The notes: generated from the sequence alone by a model not told the origin. Shown: positions 38,345-46,260, counted from the first letter of the stretch. The stretch: DNA of 64,000 bases from Thermolongibacillus altinsuensis (GCF_004341205.1 NZ_SLUL01000001.1:1-64000), one strand, 5' to 3'. Made by a program: numbers and translations.

Positions 38345-38551
38345 TTATTCTTGTTTTGGTGCGCGAACAACTGATTCAAATTTTCCTTTATGGGATCCAT
38401 CACAGAATGGCATTTTTTGTGAGAGACCGCAACGACAGAGGGAGAATGTTTCTTTCGTTTCAAATTTGTTTCCTTCCATATCGATTAATTCGACATCGCC
38501 AGTGACGCGAAATGAACCGTTGTCCATCACTTTGATTTGCACTTTTGCCAT
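38345..38551 (-). CDS. CDGSH iron-sulfur domain protein
   Basis: A 68-residue protein with the complete CDGSH motif CxCGxSxxxPFCDGSH (residues about 40-55), whose three Cys and one His hold a [2Fe-2S] cluster. It is a minimal mitoNEET-like redox or cluster-transfer protein. Start 38551 follows an AGGAGGTG Shine-Dalgarno. It is divergent from the Fnr-controlled radical SAM gene at the edge of the nitrogen-oxide island. Confidence 0.92.
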   Translation of the reverse strand: MAKVQIKVMDNGSFRVTGDVELIDMEGNKFETKETFSLCRCGLSQKMPFCDGSHKGKFESVVRAPKQE

Positions 38552-38672
38552 CCCTTTTTCACCTCCTTTTATACGGTGTGCAGTATTTATAGTACGTGTC
38601 TTGCGGAAGAAATTCAAGCAATCGTTGCCAATTGTGTCGAAAAGATGACAATATTTTAACACAAATGTTTTT

Positions 38673-38688
38673 GTGATATAGGTCACAT
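38673..38688 (+). promoter_or_regulatory. Fnr-type box upstream of the radical SAM gene
   Basis: TGTGATATAGGTCACA, a full TGTGA-N6-TCACA palindrome. Its centre is about 40 bp upstream of the start predicted from TACAAT at 38709-38714. Confidence 0.88.
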
Positions 38689-38743
38689 GAGCTTTTTTCT
38701 CTCTCCTATACAATGGAATTAACGAATCAAATCAGGAGGGAAA

Positions 38744-39859
38744 ATGGTGCGAGATTTTCATCAAAATCCTTTTATTGTCATTTGGGAGTTAACGAGAGCA
38801 TGTCAATTAAACTGCCTTCATTGCCGGGCGGAAGCGCAATATCATCGCGATCCGAGAGAGTTGACTTTTGAGGAAGGAAAGAATTTAATTGATCAAATTT
38901 ATGAAATGGATCAACCGATGCTTGTGTTTACCGGCGGCGATCCATTGATGAGACCAGATGTGTACGACATTGCGAAATATGCGATCGATAAGGGTCTGCG
39001 CGTTTCGATGACGCCGAGCGCCACACCAAATGTGACGAAAGAAGCGATTCGTAAAGCAAAAGAAGTCGGCTTAGCGCGATGGGCATTTAGTTTAGATGGC
39101 CCAAACGCGGAAATTCACGACCATTTTCGGGGCATGTCCGGTTCTTTTGATTTAACGATGAAGGCGATCGAATATTTACATGAGTTGGAAATACCGGTGC
39201 AAATTAATACGGTCGTTTCTCGATATAATGTTCATGTGCTAGACGAAATGGTCAAGTTAGTGGAAGAATTGAAGTGTGTTCTTTGGAGCGTGTTTTTCCT
39301 TGTGCCAACGGGACGCGGCAAACAATCGGATATGATTTCTCCGATTGAGCATGAAAGGGTATTTCGATGGCTATATGAAACGAGCAAACGAGTGCCATTT
39401 GATATTAAAACAACCGCCGGGCAACATTATCGCCGTGTTGTATTGCAAGAAAAAATGCGTGAAAAGAAAACAGCTCATGAAGAAATTCGTTATGAAGATG
39501 TATTGATGAAAGGGCTAACAGGACAAGTCGATGGGTTAGGAAGGGCGCCAAAAGGCGTCAATGACGGAAACGGCTTTCTTTTTATTTCCCATATTGGCGA
39601 TGTATATCCGAGCGGGCTTTTGCCGATTAAAGCAGGGAATGTACGTGAAACGCCGCTAGCGGATATTTATCGTCATTCACCGATTTTCAAAGATTTGCGC
39701 AACCCGGACAAGTATAAAGGAAAATGTGGTGTTTGCGAGTTCCGTTTTGTTTGCGGCGGCTCTCGTTCGCGGGCATATGCGGTAACAGGAGATTATTTGG
39801 AAAGTGAACCGTATTGCATTTATATTCCGAAAGCATTGCGGAAAAAAGAAGGGGTTTAA
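38744..39859 (+). CDS. Radical SAM / SPASM domain protein
   Basis: A 371-residue protein. The radical SAM cluster motif CxxxCxxC is at CQLNCLHC near residue 18, with a GGDP motif near 64. A C-terminal SPASM-like region (about 300-371) contains CGVCEFRFVCGG and a final Cys, likely to bind an auxiliary Fe-S cluster. It resembles the family around haem-modifying NirJ/AhbC proteins and peptide-modifying enzymes; the product is not known. An Fnr box upstream and an oxygen-sensitive cofactor both point to anaerobic use. Confidence 0.85.
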   Translation: MVRDFHQNPFIVIWELTRACQLNCLHCRAEAQYHRDPRELTFEEGKNLIDQIYEMDQPMLVFTGGDPLMRPDVYDIAKYAIDKGLRVSMTPSATPNVTKEAIRKAKEVGLARWAFSLDGPNAEIHDHFRGMSGSFDLTMKAIEYLHELEIPVQINTVVSRYNVHVLDEMVKLVEELKCVLWSVFFLVPTGRGKQSDMISPIEHERVFRWLYETSKRVPFDIKTTAGQHYRRVVLQEKMREKKTAHEEIRYEDVLMKGLTGQVDGLGRAPKGVNDGNGFLFISHIGDVYPSGLLPIKAGNVRETPLADIYRHSPIFKDLRNPDKYKGKCGVCEFRFVCGGSRSRAYAVTGDYLESEPYCIYIPKALRKKEGV

Positions 39860-39865
39860 CGTTAC

Positions 39866-39946
39866 ATGAGAGCGAAAAAGTTACAAATCATTTTAAATAA
39901 CTTTAACGCATCGTACTGTCGGAATTTTAATCTGAACATCGGCTAA
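39866..39946 (+). CDS. Possible 26-residue peptide downstream of the radical SAM gene
   Basis: A 26-codon frame starting seven bases after the radical SAM stop, with AAGGGG about ten bases upstream. The peptide is basic at first and then Asn-rich with a single Cys (NNFNASYCRN). No family is recognised. It is listed because radical SAM/SPASM enzymes sometimes modify a small peptide encoded next to them; it may equally be non-coding. Confidence 0.2.
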   Translation: MRAKKLQIILNNFNASYCRNFNLNIG

Positions 39947-39988
39947 AAAAACCGGACTGACTCATTGCGTGAGTCAGTCCGGTTTTTT
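39945..39988. terminator. Bidirectional terminator between the radical SAM gene and ric
   Basis: A perfect stem of about 19 bp (39945-39964 with 39970-39988) with A and T runs at its feet, between converging genes. Confidence 0.92.
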
Positions 39989-40691
39989 AATTTTTATCCT
40001 CAAGAATGCGAGGGAATAAAATGTTATTTTCTAAATGAATATGTTCAAATAAATCAGACTCTAACGCTTCTAACCGGTTATATACAAGCCGATATGTTCC
40101 GCATGCATCGGCTGGAGGAGTGAAATCGTTTGTGATTTCACGAATTTCTTTTATGATATCCCCTGCTGCGTCATGTTCTGAGACGAGTTCTTGAATCACT
40201 TGTTTCATTGCTTTTTCATTTTCGCTCGTTGGATGTTGATCAAACTGTAAAATAAGCGGAAATGCTTTTGTCTCTTCTTTCATCATATGTTGTTCTAATT
40301 CGGTTTTTAATTCATTAAACAGCTTATGAACCTTTACTAAATGAGGATGTTCCGCACCGTGTACGCGCAACACTTTCGTCACATAAGGACTAAGCTGCGG
40401 CAACTCCTCTGCCAAATAGCGATGATGTCTTTGAATGATGTGATCGATTAACTCGGTATAAGAAGCTTGAAGCCAATTTTTTTCAACTTTCTCAAGAGAC
40501 TGCTGGTACATTGTATTTAATTGTTGCAAGATGTCTTCAACCGGTAAATTTCTCTCTGTTAGCACCTCTTGCAAAGCGCGATTTCCTCCGCAACAAAAAT
40601 CGATTTTATATGTTTTAAATAAGTCGCTGGATTTTGGAAAAACGGCGACGATTTCTCCAACAGTTGATTGTGCTGTAAACACTTTTTCCAT
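39987..40691 (-). CDS. ric: Iron-sulfur cluster repair di-iron protein (Ric/ScdA/YtfE)
   Basis: A 234-residue protein: N-terminal DUF542 domain (about 1-60) with the FCCGG pair (Cys33, Cys34), then a hemerythrin-like domain with the His and Glu residues for a di-iron centre (IDHIIQRHHRYL; VHGAEHPHLVKVHKLF; HMMKEE; SEHDAAG; HIHLENNILFP). It restores Fe-S clusters damaged by NO or oxidants. The start at 40691 follows GGAGGG. An Fnr box precedes it at -41.5 to a TATGCT -10. Confidence 0.94.
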   Translation of the reverse strand: MEKVFTAQSTVGEIVAVFPKSSDLFKTYKIDFCCGGNRALQEVLTERNLPVEDILQQLNTMYQQSLEKVEKNWLQASYTELIDHIIQRHHRYLAEELPQLSPYVTKVLRVHGAEHPHLVKVHKLFNELKTELEQHMMKEETKAFPLILQFDQHPTSENEKAMKQVIQELVSEHDAAGDIIKEIREITNDFTPPADACGTYRLVYNRLEALESDLFEHIHLENNILFPRILEDKN

Positions 40692-40756
40692 ATCTAAACC
40701 CTCCATTTGGTTTTTACGGTTACATTGTAAGCATACTCTCTTTTTATTGTTAAAGT

Positions 40757-40772
40757 TGTGACGCACATCACA
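40757..40772 (-). promoter_or_regulatory. Fnr-type box upstream of ric
   Basis: TGTGACGCACATCACA on the plus strand. A TATGCT -10 for the leftward ric promoter lies at 40735-40730, exactly where a -41.5 activator site predicts. Confidence 0.85.
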
Positions 40773-40795
40773 CATTTAACATGTTCACCGAGAAG

Positions 40796-40828
40796 TCTCC
40801 CACCTCTAAGCGAAGTGTAGGTGGGAGA
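40796..40828. repeat. Palindromic remnant resembling an IS200/IS605 end
   Basis: TCTCCCACCT (40796-40805) pairs with AGGTGGGAGA (40819-40828) around the loop CTAAGCGAAGTGT. This CCCACC...AAGCGAAGTG...GGTGGG hairpin is typical of the subterminal end of IS605-type elements. No transposase is adjacent, so it would be a solitary end. Confidence 0.6.
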
Positions 40829-40934
40829 GGTTCATATCTATTTCGGAAAATCGTGTAAGCTATTAAAAAAGTATGACGGCTGTCACCATTTTTTTGCTTC
40901 GTGCTTCAAGCTAATTGCGCCGTTTGCGTTTTTC

Positions 40935-41234
40935 TTATCGATGTCCCAATTGTCTTAGCGCTTCCTCGCTCATACGCTCTGGCGTCCATGGTGGATTCCA
41001 CGTGATTTGAACATCGACGTCTTTAATCCCCTCGATGTCCAAAAGCGCTCGTTTCACTCCGCCGACAATGGAATCATGGAGCGGACAACCCGGTGTCGTG
41101 AGCGTCATCAAAATAGACACGTTTCCTTCGTTTACAGTGATGTCATAAATGAGACCTAAATCGACGACATTGATCCCTAATTCAGGATCGATGACATAGC
41201 GAAGTTGCTCGATAATTTTTTCTTTCATACCCAT
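40935..41234 (-). CDS. DUF59 (MIP18/PaaD-like) iron-sulfur assembly factor
   Basis: A 99-residue single-domain protein of the metal-sulfur cluster biosynthesis family: VIDPELGINVVDLGLIYDI and the conserved Cys in TTPGCPLHDSI (around residue 50). Members help load Fe-S clusters (SufT, Cia2, PaaD). Start 41234 is seven bases after AAGGAGGAA. Last gene of an anaerobically regulated operon with two DUF2249 proteins and a membrane protein, which suggests a cluster-maturation or repair role under NO exposure. Confidence 0.88.
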   Translation of the reverse strand: MGMKEKIIEQLRYVIDPELGINVVDLGLIYDITVNEGNVSILMTLTTPGCPLHDSIVGGVKRALLDIEGIKDVDVQITWNPPWTPERMSEEALRQLGHR

Positions 41235-41247
41235 TCATTATTCCTCC

Positions 41248-42489
41248 TTATTTGAGCAATACGGAAATGATAGAACCGGCAAACAAAAGCGAAAATAGCA
41301 ACATTCCACCTTGCGCGATGTAAAATAGCGGCAAGCTTGAAACGATTAATGCAAGTAGAACCCCAATGAAGCTCGCTACAAACAAGCTGCATTGAACAAC
41401 CGTCCATTTTTCATTCATCATTTGTTTTAATGTCGGCACGTTTTCTTTGCCGATTTTTTTGCTATAGCGATGTGTCCACCATAAAAACGGTACAATTTTA
41501 TATAAATAGCCGATAATGCTTAAGATAATCCAGCCAAATATATAGGCGTAGATGAGAATATTGAAAATAGGAACATTTTTGGAAAAAGAACAAAACAAAG
41601 CCGCTCCATGCAGAAAAAGCGCAATTCCGATCGCAAGCAGAGCAAATAGAAACGGACGATCCAATTTTTTCTTTACTCTCGTTTGTAAAATAGTGAACAT
41701 ATGATAAGCAAACAATGCAAAGCCAACAAATAGAAGGCTCATGCCAATCGGGAATAACGCTTCATATTTTTTAAAAAAGCCGAAAAAGGAAACGATGAGT
41801 CCGCTTATATAAACAATGTATACATACCGTGCCAACTTCATCGAAAAACCGTGCGCCAATGAAAACATCGGAACCATTTTATAAGAAAAACCGATAATGA
41901 GAAGAGTAAACCAACCGAAAATTCCAAATAATACATGCGTCTTCAAGACAAGTAAATGATCAAGCGTTTCTGTACCGCTCCAAAAATGGAACGTAAGCGT
42001 TACGCCGAGTCCGATCGTCAACAATAAGCAAACAAGCGCTGTGCCGACAAATAGAGTCATGATATTTTTTTTCGCTTGTTTACGTAATGTCATGAACATT
42101 TGCAAGAAAAAGAGAACGAATCCGAATGTAAGCAGTAAGCCTGGGAAAAACGCCATTTGCATCTTGAGTGCTAGGCTAGCTGAAAACGATAAAATTCCTA
42201 AAGCGGTTACCAAAAATTGAATAAATCCTACGGTTTCGTTCCAAATCGGTGTTAAAAAGGCAACCGGAACAAGCTGATACATTGCCCCCATTGCCACCAT
42301 GAGGGCCCAACCGAGCACCGTTAAGTGAACGGCTGCCCACACGCTTGGAATGCGGAACGCTCCAATGACCATTTGTGGACCGGAAAACAAGAACATCATT
42401 TGGGAAAATAAAAAGGCAACGGTGCCAAAAAGAATAAACGAAAACGGTAATCGAATGTTTGTTTCATATGTTTGATGAGTCGTAAGCAT
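41248..42489 (-). CDS. Polytopic membrane protein resembling haem-copper oxidase subunit I / NnrS
   Basis: A 413-residue protein with about twelve membrane segments. The second helix has a histidine in AVHLTVLGWALMVAMGAMYQLVP, and later helices carry LKTHVLFGIFGWFTLL, the pattern of haem-ligating His in oxidase subunit I and NnrS-like proteins. It lacks the full set of ligands expected for a catalytic haem-copper centre as far as can be seen. Start 42489 is nine bases after AAAGGA, and the gene overlaps the preceding DUF2249 gene. It could handle NO or electrons; function not established. Confidence 0.6.
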   Translation of the reverse strand: MLTTHQTYETNIRLPFSFILFGTVAFLFSQMMFLFSGPQMVIGAFRIPSVWAAVHLTVLGWALMVAMGAMYQLVPVAFLTPIWNETVGFIQFLVTALGILSFSASLALKMQMAFFPGLLLTFGFVLFFLQMFMTLRKQAKKNIMTLFVGTALVCLLLTIGLGVTLTFHFWSGTETLDHLLVLKTHVLFGIFGWFTLLIIGFSYKMVPMFSLAHGFSMKLARYVYIVYISGLIVSFFGFFKKYEALFPIGMSLLFVGFALFAYHMFTILQTRVKKKLDRPFLFALLAIGIALFLHGAALFCSFSKNVPIFNILIYAYIFGWIILSIIGYLYKIVPFLWWTHRYSKKIGKENVPTLKQMMNEKWTVVQCSLFVASFIGVLLALIVSSLPLFYIAQGGMLLFSLLFAGSIISVLLK

Positions 42490-42494
42490 GATCG

Positions 42495-42704
42495 TCATTC
42501 CTTTGTGATTGTAATTTCAAAGCTTCCGTCATCTCGTTCAACCGTTTCATATGAATAGCCAAGCTCATCAAGTTGTTCGTACAAAAACATTGGACGGCGG
42601 TCGTTAATAATGGTAAGCGTTTCTCCGCTTTTCAGCTTTTCCAATGCGGCTAATGTTCGCATCATTGGTTGCGGCGGTTCTAAACCGCGGTTATCAAGAA
42701 TCAT
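42495..42704 (-). CDS. DUF2249 protein, TusA-like fold without the catalytic Cys
   Basis: A 69-residue protein. The layout LDNRGLEPPQPMMRTL...LKSGETLTIINDRRP...LDELGYSYE...DGSFEITI matches the TusA/SirA fold, but the sulfur-carrying Cys of the CPxP motif is replaced by Pro (PPQP). The start at 42704 is eight bases after AGGGGGA. Middle gene of a leftward operon. DUF2249 proteins are common near denitrification genes; their role is unknown. Confidence 0.85.
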   Translation of the reverse strand: MILDNRGLEPPQPMMRTLAALEKLKSGETLTIINDRRPMFLYEQLDELGYSYETVERDDGSFEITITKE

Positions 42705-42706
42705 CG

Positions 42707-42940
42707 TCATTCCCCCTGTTTTACAAATGTGACTTTCCAATGCTTTTTATCGAGCTGTTTTGCTTCATACGTAAATCCTTTTGCTTTCATCACTGCAAAA
42801 AGCGGCACAGGTTTAAATGGAGCATGCAAAATAAACGTATCTCCCGCTTCAAGCGGCTGAATAGAATTCATAATTTTTTGAAACGGCTCTAATTTCTTTT
42901 TTAAATCTTCACGAACATCTAACTCGATGATTTTTCCCAT
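42707..42940 (-). CDS. DUF2249 protein, first gene of the anaerobic operon
   Basis: A 77-residue protein of the same family as its neighbour: LDVREDLKKKLEPFQKIM near the start, EAGDTFILHAPFKPVPLFAVM in the centre and a final beta hairpin. There is no Cys at all. The start at 42940 follows AGAGGGGGATG; two upstream Met codons are possible. It is preceded by a TGTGA/TCATA box at -41.5 to a TATCAT -10, and is separated by only two bases from the second DUF2249 gene. Confidence 0.82.
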   Translation of the reverse strand: MGKIIELDVREDLKKKLEPFQKIMNSIQPLEAGDTFILHAPFKPVPLFAVMKAKGFTYEAKQLDKKHWKVTFVKQGE

Positions 42941-43002
42941 CATCATCCCCCTCTCCACACATACCTTCATATATTATGATAGTGATTTTCATTATCGTAT
43001 AT

Positions 43003-43018
43003 TGTGATTTTTATCATA
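43003..43018 (-). promoter_or_regulatory. Fnr/Crp-type box of the DUF2249 operon
   Basis: TGTGATTTTTATCATA. A TATCAT -10 for the leftward operon is at 42981-42976, giving the -41.5 spacing of class II activation. Confidence 0.8.
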
Positions 43019-43020
43019 GG

Positions 43021-43713
43021 TTACAAAAAAATCTCTTTTTCTAACTGTTCGGCATCAATGAGATAAAATCCGTTATCGTCAATGTCGATCAGCCCTTTTC
43101 GTTTCAGCTGGCTGAGCGTGCGGCTAATCGTTTCGCGCGAAGTGCCGATCATATTCGCCAATTCTCGATTTGTAACATGCGTTGTTAATCGATAATAACG
43201 ACCTTGTGGAACGGCGTTTGTTTTGGTTAAACGCAACAGGAGCATGACAATTTGTTCATACGTATTATGAAGAATTTGTTCTTCTAAGCGGTTTTGTAAA
43301 TCAATAATTTTTTCACCCATCACGCGAAATAGTTTCATGCATAATTCCGGATAGCAAATTAACGTTTGTTCAAAATCAGCGATTGGAATCACAATTAATG
43401 TTGCTTCTTCGACAACTTCTGCGTGTGCAGGATAAGCGCCTTTTCGGAAAAATCCGGCATGAGGAAACATTTCCCCTGCTTGTAAAATAGAGACAATTTG
43501 TTCCTTTCCGCTCACATCCGTTTTATAAATTTTTACCGTTCCTGAATGAATAAAAAATACCCGCTCTAACGGTTCACCTTGCATAAATACAAACGTTTTT
43601 GGTTTATAGACACGCACTTGTGAAATCTTTACGAATGAATCAAGTTCGTGATCGCTTAATTCGCGAAAAAGCGGAACGTTTTTTAATCTCGTTTTAATCC
43701 AATTGTTGTTCAT
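43021..43713 (-). CDS. Crp/Fnr-family regulator without Fe-S cysteines (candidate NO/nitrogen-oxide regulator)
   Basis: A 230-residue regulator: cyclic-nucleotide-binding-like domain (about 10-130), dimer helix, and winged HTH with recognition helix GTSRETISRTLSQL (about 180-193), whose E-SR pattern fits TGTGA half-sites. It has only two Cys (ICYPELC) and no Fnr-type cluster, so it may sense through another cofactor or ligand. Start 43713 is seven bases after AAGGAG. It is divergent from the NO reductase gene, with a binding box placed at -41.5 of its own TAAAAT -10, suggesting autoregulation. Confidence 0.82.
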   Translation of the reverse strand: MNNNWIKTRLKNVPLFRELSDHELDSFVKISQVRVYKPKTFVFMQGEPLERVFFIHSGTVKIYKTDVSGKEQIVSILQAGEMFPHAGFFRKGAYPAHAEVVEEATLIVIPIADFEQTLICYPELCMKLFRVMGEKIIDLQNRLEEQILHNTYEQIVMLLLRLTKTNAVPQGRYYRLTTHVTNRELANMIGTSRETISRTLSQLKRKGLIDIDDNGFYLIDAEQLEKEIFL

Positions 43714-43772
43714 TTTGTTCACTCCTTATGGAATTTCTAAGAAAAATTTTATGGTGTTTTCAATGGAAAAGC

Positions 43773-43788
43773 TGTGACGTAAATCATA
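43773..43788 (-). promoter_or_regulatory. Crp/Fnr-type box, proximal to the regulator gene
   Basis: TGTGACGTAAATCATA. For the leftward regulator gene a TAAAAT -10 lies at 43751-43746, exactly at the class II distance. It shares GTGACG-A/T-AAATCATAT with the next box. Confidence 0.78.
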
Positions 43789-43802
43789 TCTCTCTTTAGA
43801 CG

Positions 43803-43818
43803 TGTGACGAAAATCATA
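43803..43818 (+). promoter_or_regulatory. Crp/Fnr-type box, proximal to norB
   Basis: TGTGACGAAAATCATA, centred 30 bp from its twin. The expected -10 position (about 43840-43845, CATAGA) is a poor match, so norB may depend strongly on the activator or use both boxes. Confidence 0.75.
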
Positions 43819-43902
43819 TTCGATGTTTGCGGTACTTCACATAGATTGCTGTTTTCTCACGTTACAATGAAGATGAATCGATAAAAAGGAAGGTGGCATG
43901 AC

Positions 43903-46260
43903 ATGGAAGTAAACCGGAACGTTCACACGTCGCTCAAACGTTCTACTCAAAATAGTTTTTTAAAATCCATCTTAGTTTTTACGATCCTTATTAGTTTTAC
44001 CGTTTTACTTGTCGGGGGGTATTGGATTTTTAAAGAAATGGCCCCGCGTCCAAAAGAGGTGCAAAACGAAAAAGGAGAAGTCTTATTAACAAAAGAGTCC
44101 ATTATTGGCGGACAGTCTGTATTCCAAAAATACGGGTTGATGGACTACGGTACCGTTCTTGGACACGGATCTTATATGGGGCCTGACTACACAGCAGAAG
44201 CATTAAAGATTTATACAGAAGGAATGCAAGATTATAAGGCAAATCAACTTTACCATAAGCCTTTTAAACAATTATCCAACGATGAGAAGGCGATTGTTCG
44301 TGAAAAAGTGATCAAAGAAATGCGGAAAAATCGTTATAATCCAATAACGGATGTACTCGTATTAACGGATGCGCAAGTATACGGATTAGAAAAAGTACGT
44401 GACTATTATCATCATGTATTTACAAATGGTGACGGCTGGGGCTTGAAAAAAGGTTTAATTCAAGAAAGCCACATGCCAAAATCAAATCGTGCTTGGGTAG
44501 CGGATCGTGACCAAATCAAACAAATTGCGGATTTCTTCTTCTGGACGGCTTGGCTATCAAGTACATTGCGCAACGGTGATGACATTACGTATACGAACAA
44601 CTGGCCGTATTATGAAGATGCTGGAAACACGATGTCATTCTCCGCGATGTGGTGGAGCGGTGCAAGCGCAACGATTTTGGTTCTGTTTGTAGCCATTATT
44701 TTATTCATTCAACATCGTTACCAACTCAACATGCAAGAGGCCTATAAAAAGGGGCAGTTCCCAACGATTGATATACGTAAGCAGCCGCTCACTCCTTCAC
44801 AAGTAAAAACAGGAAAATATTTTGCGATTGTGTCGGTTTTATTCTTTGTTCAATCGATGTTTGGTGCTTTGCTTGCTCATTATTATGTCGAACCGGACAG
44901 CTTTTTCGGAATCAAGTGGATTCACGATTTATTGCCGTTTAATATTGCGAAAGGTTACCATTTGCAGTTAGCGATTTTCTGGATTGCGACATCATGGTTA
45001 GGAATGGGAATTTTTATCGCACCGATTGTAGGCGGGTATGAACCGAAAAAACAAGGGCTTCTTGTTGATATTTTGTTCTGGGCGCTCGTTGTATTAGTTG
45101 GCGGAAGTATGATTGGGGAATGGTTAGGTGTAAACGGATATTTAGGGAATCTATGGTTTTTATTAGGTAACCAAGGCTGGGAATATATTGAATTAGGTCG
45201 CATATGGCAAGTTGTTTTAGTCATCGGTATGTTGATTTGGCTCTTCATTGTCTTCCGCGGAATTAAGAGCGGATTAAAGCGGGAGAGTGATAAAGGCGGT
45301 TTAATTCATTTATTGTTCTATTCAGCCATTGCGGTTCCGTTCTTTTACATCTTTGCGTTCTTTATTAATCCAGATACGAACTTTACGATGGCCGACTTTT
45401 GGAGATGGTGGATCATCCATTTATGGGTCGAAGGAATTTTTGAAGTGTTTGCCGTCGTTGTCATTGGATTCTTGTTAGTTCAAATGAAGCTTGTCACAAA
45501 AAAATCAACGGTCCGAGCGTTATATTTCCAATTTATCATCTTGCTCGGTAGCGGTGTCATCGGTATCGGTCACCACTATTATTACAACGGTTCAGCGGAA
45601 GTATGGATTGGCCTCGGGGCCGTATTCTCTGCATTGGAAGTGATTCCACTAACATTGCTTGTCCTTGAAGCATACGAACAATATAAGATGATGCGTGATG
45701 GCGGAGTGAACTTCCCGTATAAAGCAACATTCTGGTTCTTGATTTCAACTGCGATCTGGAATTTAGTCGGTGCCGGTGTGCTCGGCTTCCTCATTAACTT
45801 ACCAGCTGTTAGCTACTTTGAACATGGTCAATTTTTGACGCCAGCTCACGGGCATGGTGCAATGATGGGCGTATACGGTATGTTCGGGATTGCTGTATTG
45901 TTGTACTCCTTGCGCAATATTGTCAAACCAGAAGTATGGAACGATAAACTTTTGAAATTTTCTTGCTGGATGTTAAATATTGGACTTGCGGGAATGATTG
46001 TCATTACTTTATTGCCAATCGGAATGATGCAATTGAAAGAAGCGTTTCAACATGGATATTGGGCATCTCGCTCTCCGGCATTTTTACAACAAGATATCGT
46101 CCAAAACTTACTCACGCTTCGTTCCATTCCAGATACGATTTTCTTAATCGGTGTTATTACGTTAATGGTCTTTAGCGTGAAATCATTGTTCCATTTACGT
46201 AAACCGACACACGGTGAAGAGGAGATGTTGCCAGTTCCGGATTTATCAAGGGAAGAATAA
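43903..46260 (+). CDS. norB: Quinol-dependent nitric oxide reductase (qNOR)
   Basis: A 785-residue single-subunit NO reductase that reduces NO to N2O with electrons from menaquinol. An N-terminal membrane anchor and a periplasmic extension (about residues 40-240), characteristic of qNOR rather than cNOR, precede about twelve core helices with the haem and Fe-B ligands (AKGYHLQLAIFWIATSWLG; IIHLWVEGIFEVF; GHHYYYNG; AHGHGAMMG). It removes toxic NO formed during nitrate/nitrite reduction. Preceded by two Crp/Fnr boxes and followed by a terminator. Confidence 0.96.
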   Translation: MEVNRNVHTSLKRSTQNSFLKSILVFTILISFTVLLVGGYWIFKEMAPRPKEVQNEKGEVLLTKESIIGGQSVFQKYGLMDYGTVLGHGSYMGPDYTAEALKIYTEGMQDYKANQLYHKPFKQLSNDEKAIVREKVIKEMRKNRYNPITDVLVLTDAQVYGLEKVRDYYHHVFTNGDGWGLKKGLIQESHMPKSNRAWVADRDQIKQIADFFFWTAWLSSTLRNGDDITYTNNWPYYEDAGNTMSFSAMWWSGASATILVLFVAIILFIQHRYQLNMQEAYKKGQFPTIDIRKQPLTPSQVKTGKYFAIVSVLFFVQSMFGALLAHYYVEPDSFFGIKWIHDLLPFNIAKGYHLQLAIFWIATSWLGMGIFIAPIVGGYEPKKQGLLVDILFWALVVLVGGSMIGEWLGVNGYLGNLWFLLGNQGWEYIELGRIWQVVLVIGMLIWLFIVFRGIKSGLKRESDKGGLIHLLFYSAIAVPFFYIFAFFINPDTNFTMADFWRWWIIHLWVEGIFEVFAVVVIGFLLVQMKLVTKKSTVRALYFQFIILLGSGVIGIGHHYYYNGSAEVWIGLGAVFSALEVIPLTLLVLEAYEQYKMMRDGGVNFPYKATFWFLISTAIWNLVGAGVLGFLINLPAVSYFEHGQFLTPAHGHGAMMGVYGMFGIAVLLYSLRNIVKPEVWNDKLLKFSCWMLNIGLAGMIVITLLPIGMMQLKEAFQHGYWASRSPAFLQQDIVQNLLTLRSIPDTIFLIGVITLMVFSVKSLFHLRKPTHGEEEMLPVPDLSREE

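Noticed and set aside
42971-42990. AGTGATTTTCATTATC as an additional Crp/Fnr box
   Set aside because: It lacks one good half-site and overlaps the -10 of the DUF2249 operon.
44955-45248. A 97-codon leftward frame inside norB
   Set aside because: It is the shadow of a conserved membrane-protein gene and has no start signals.
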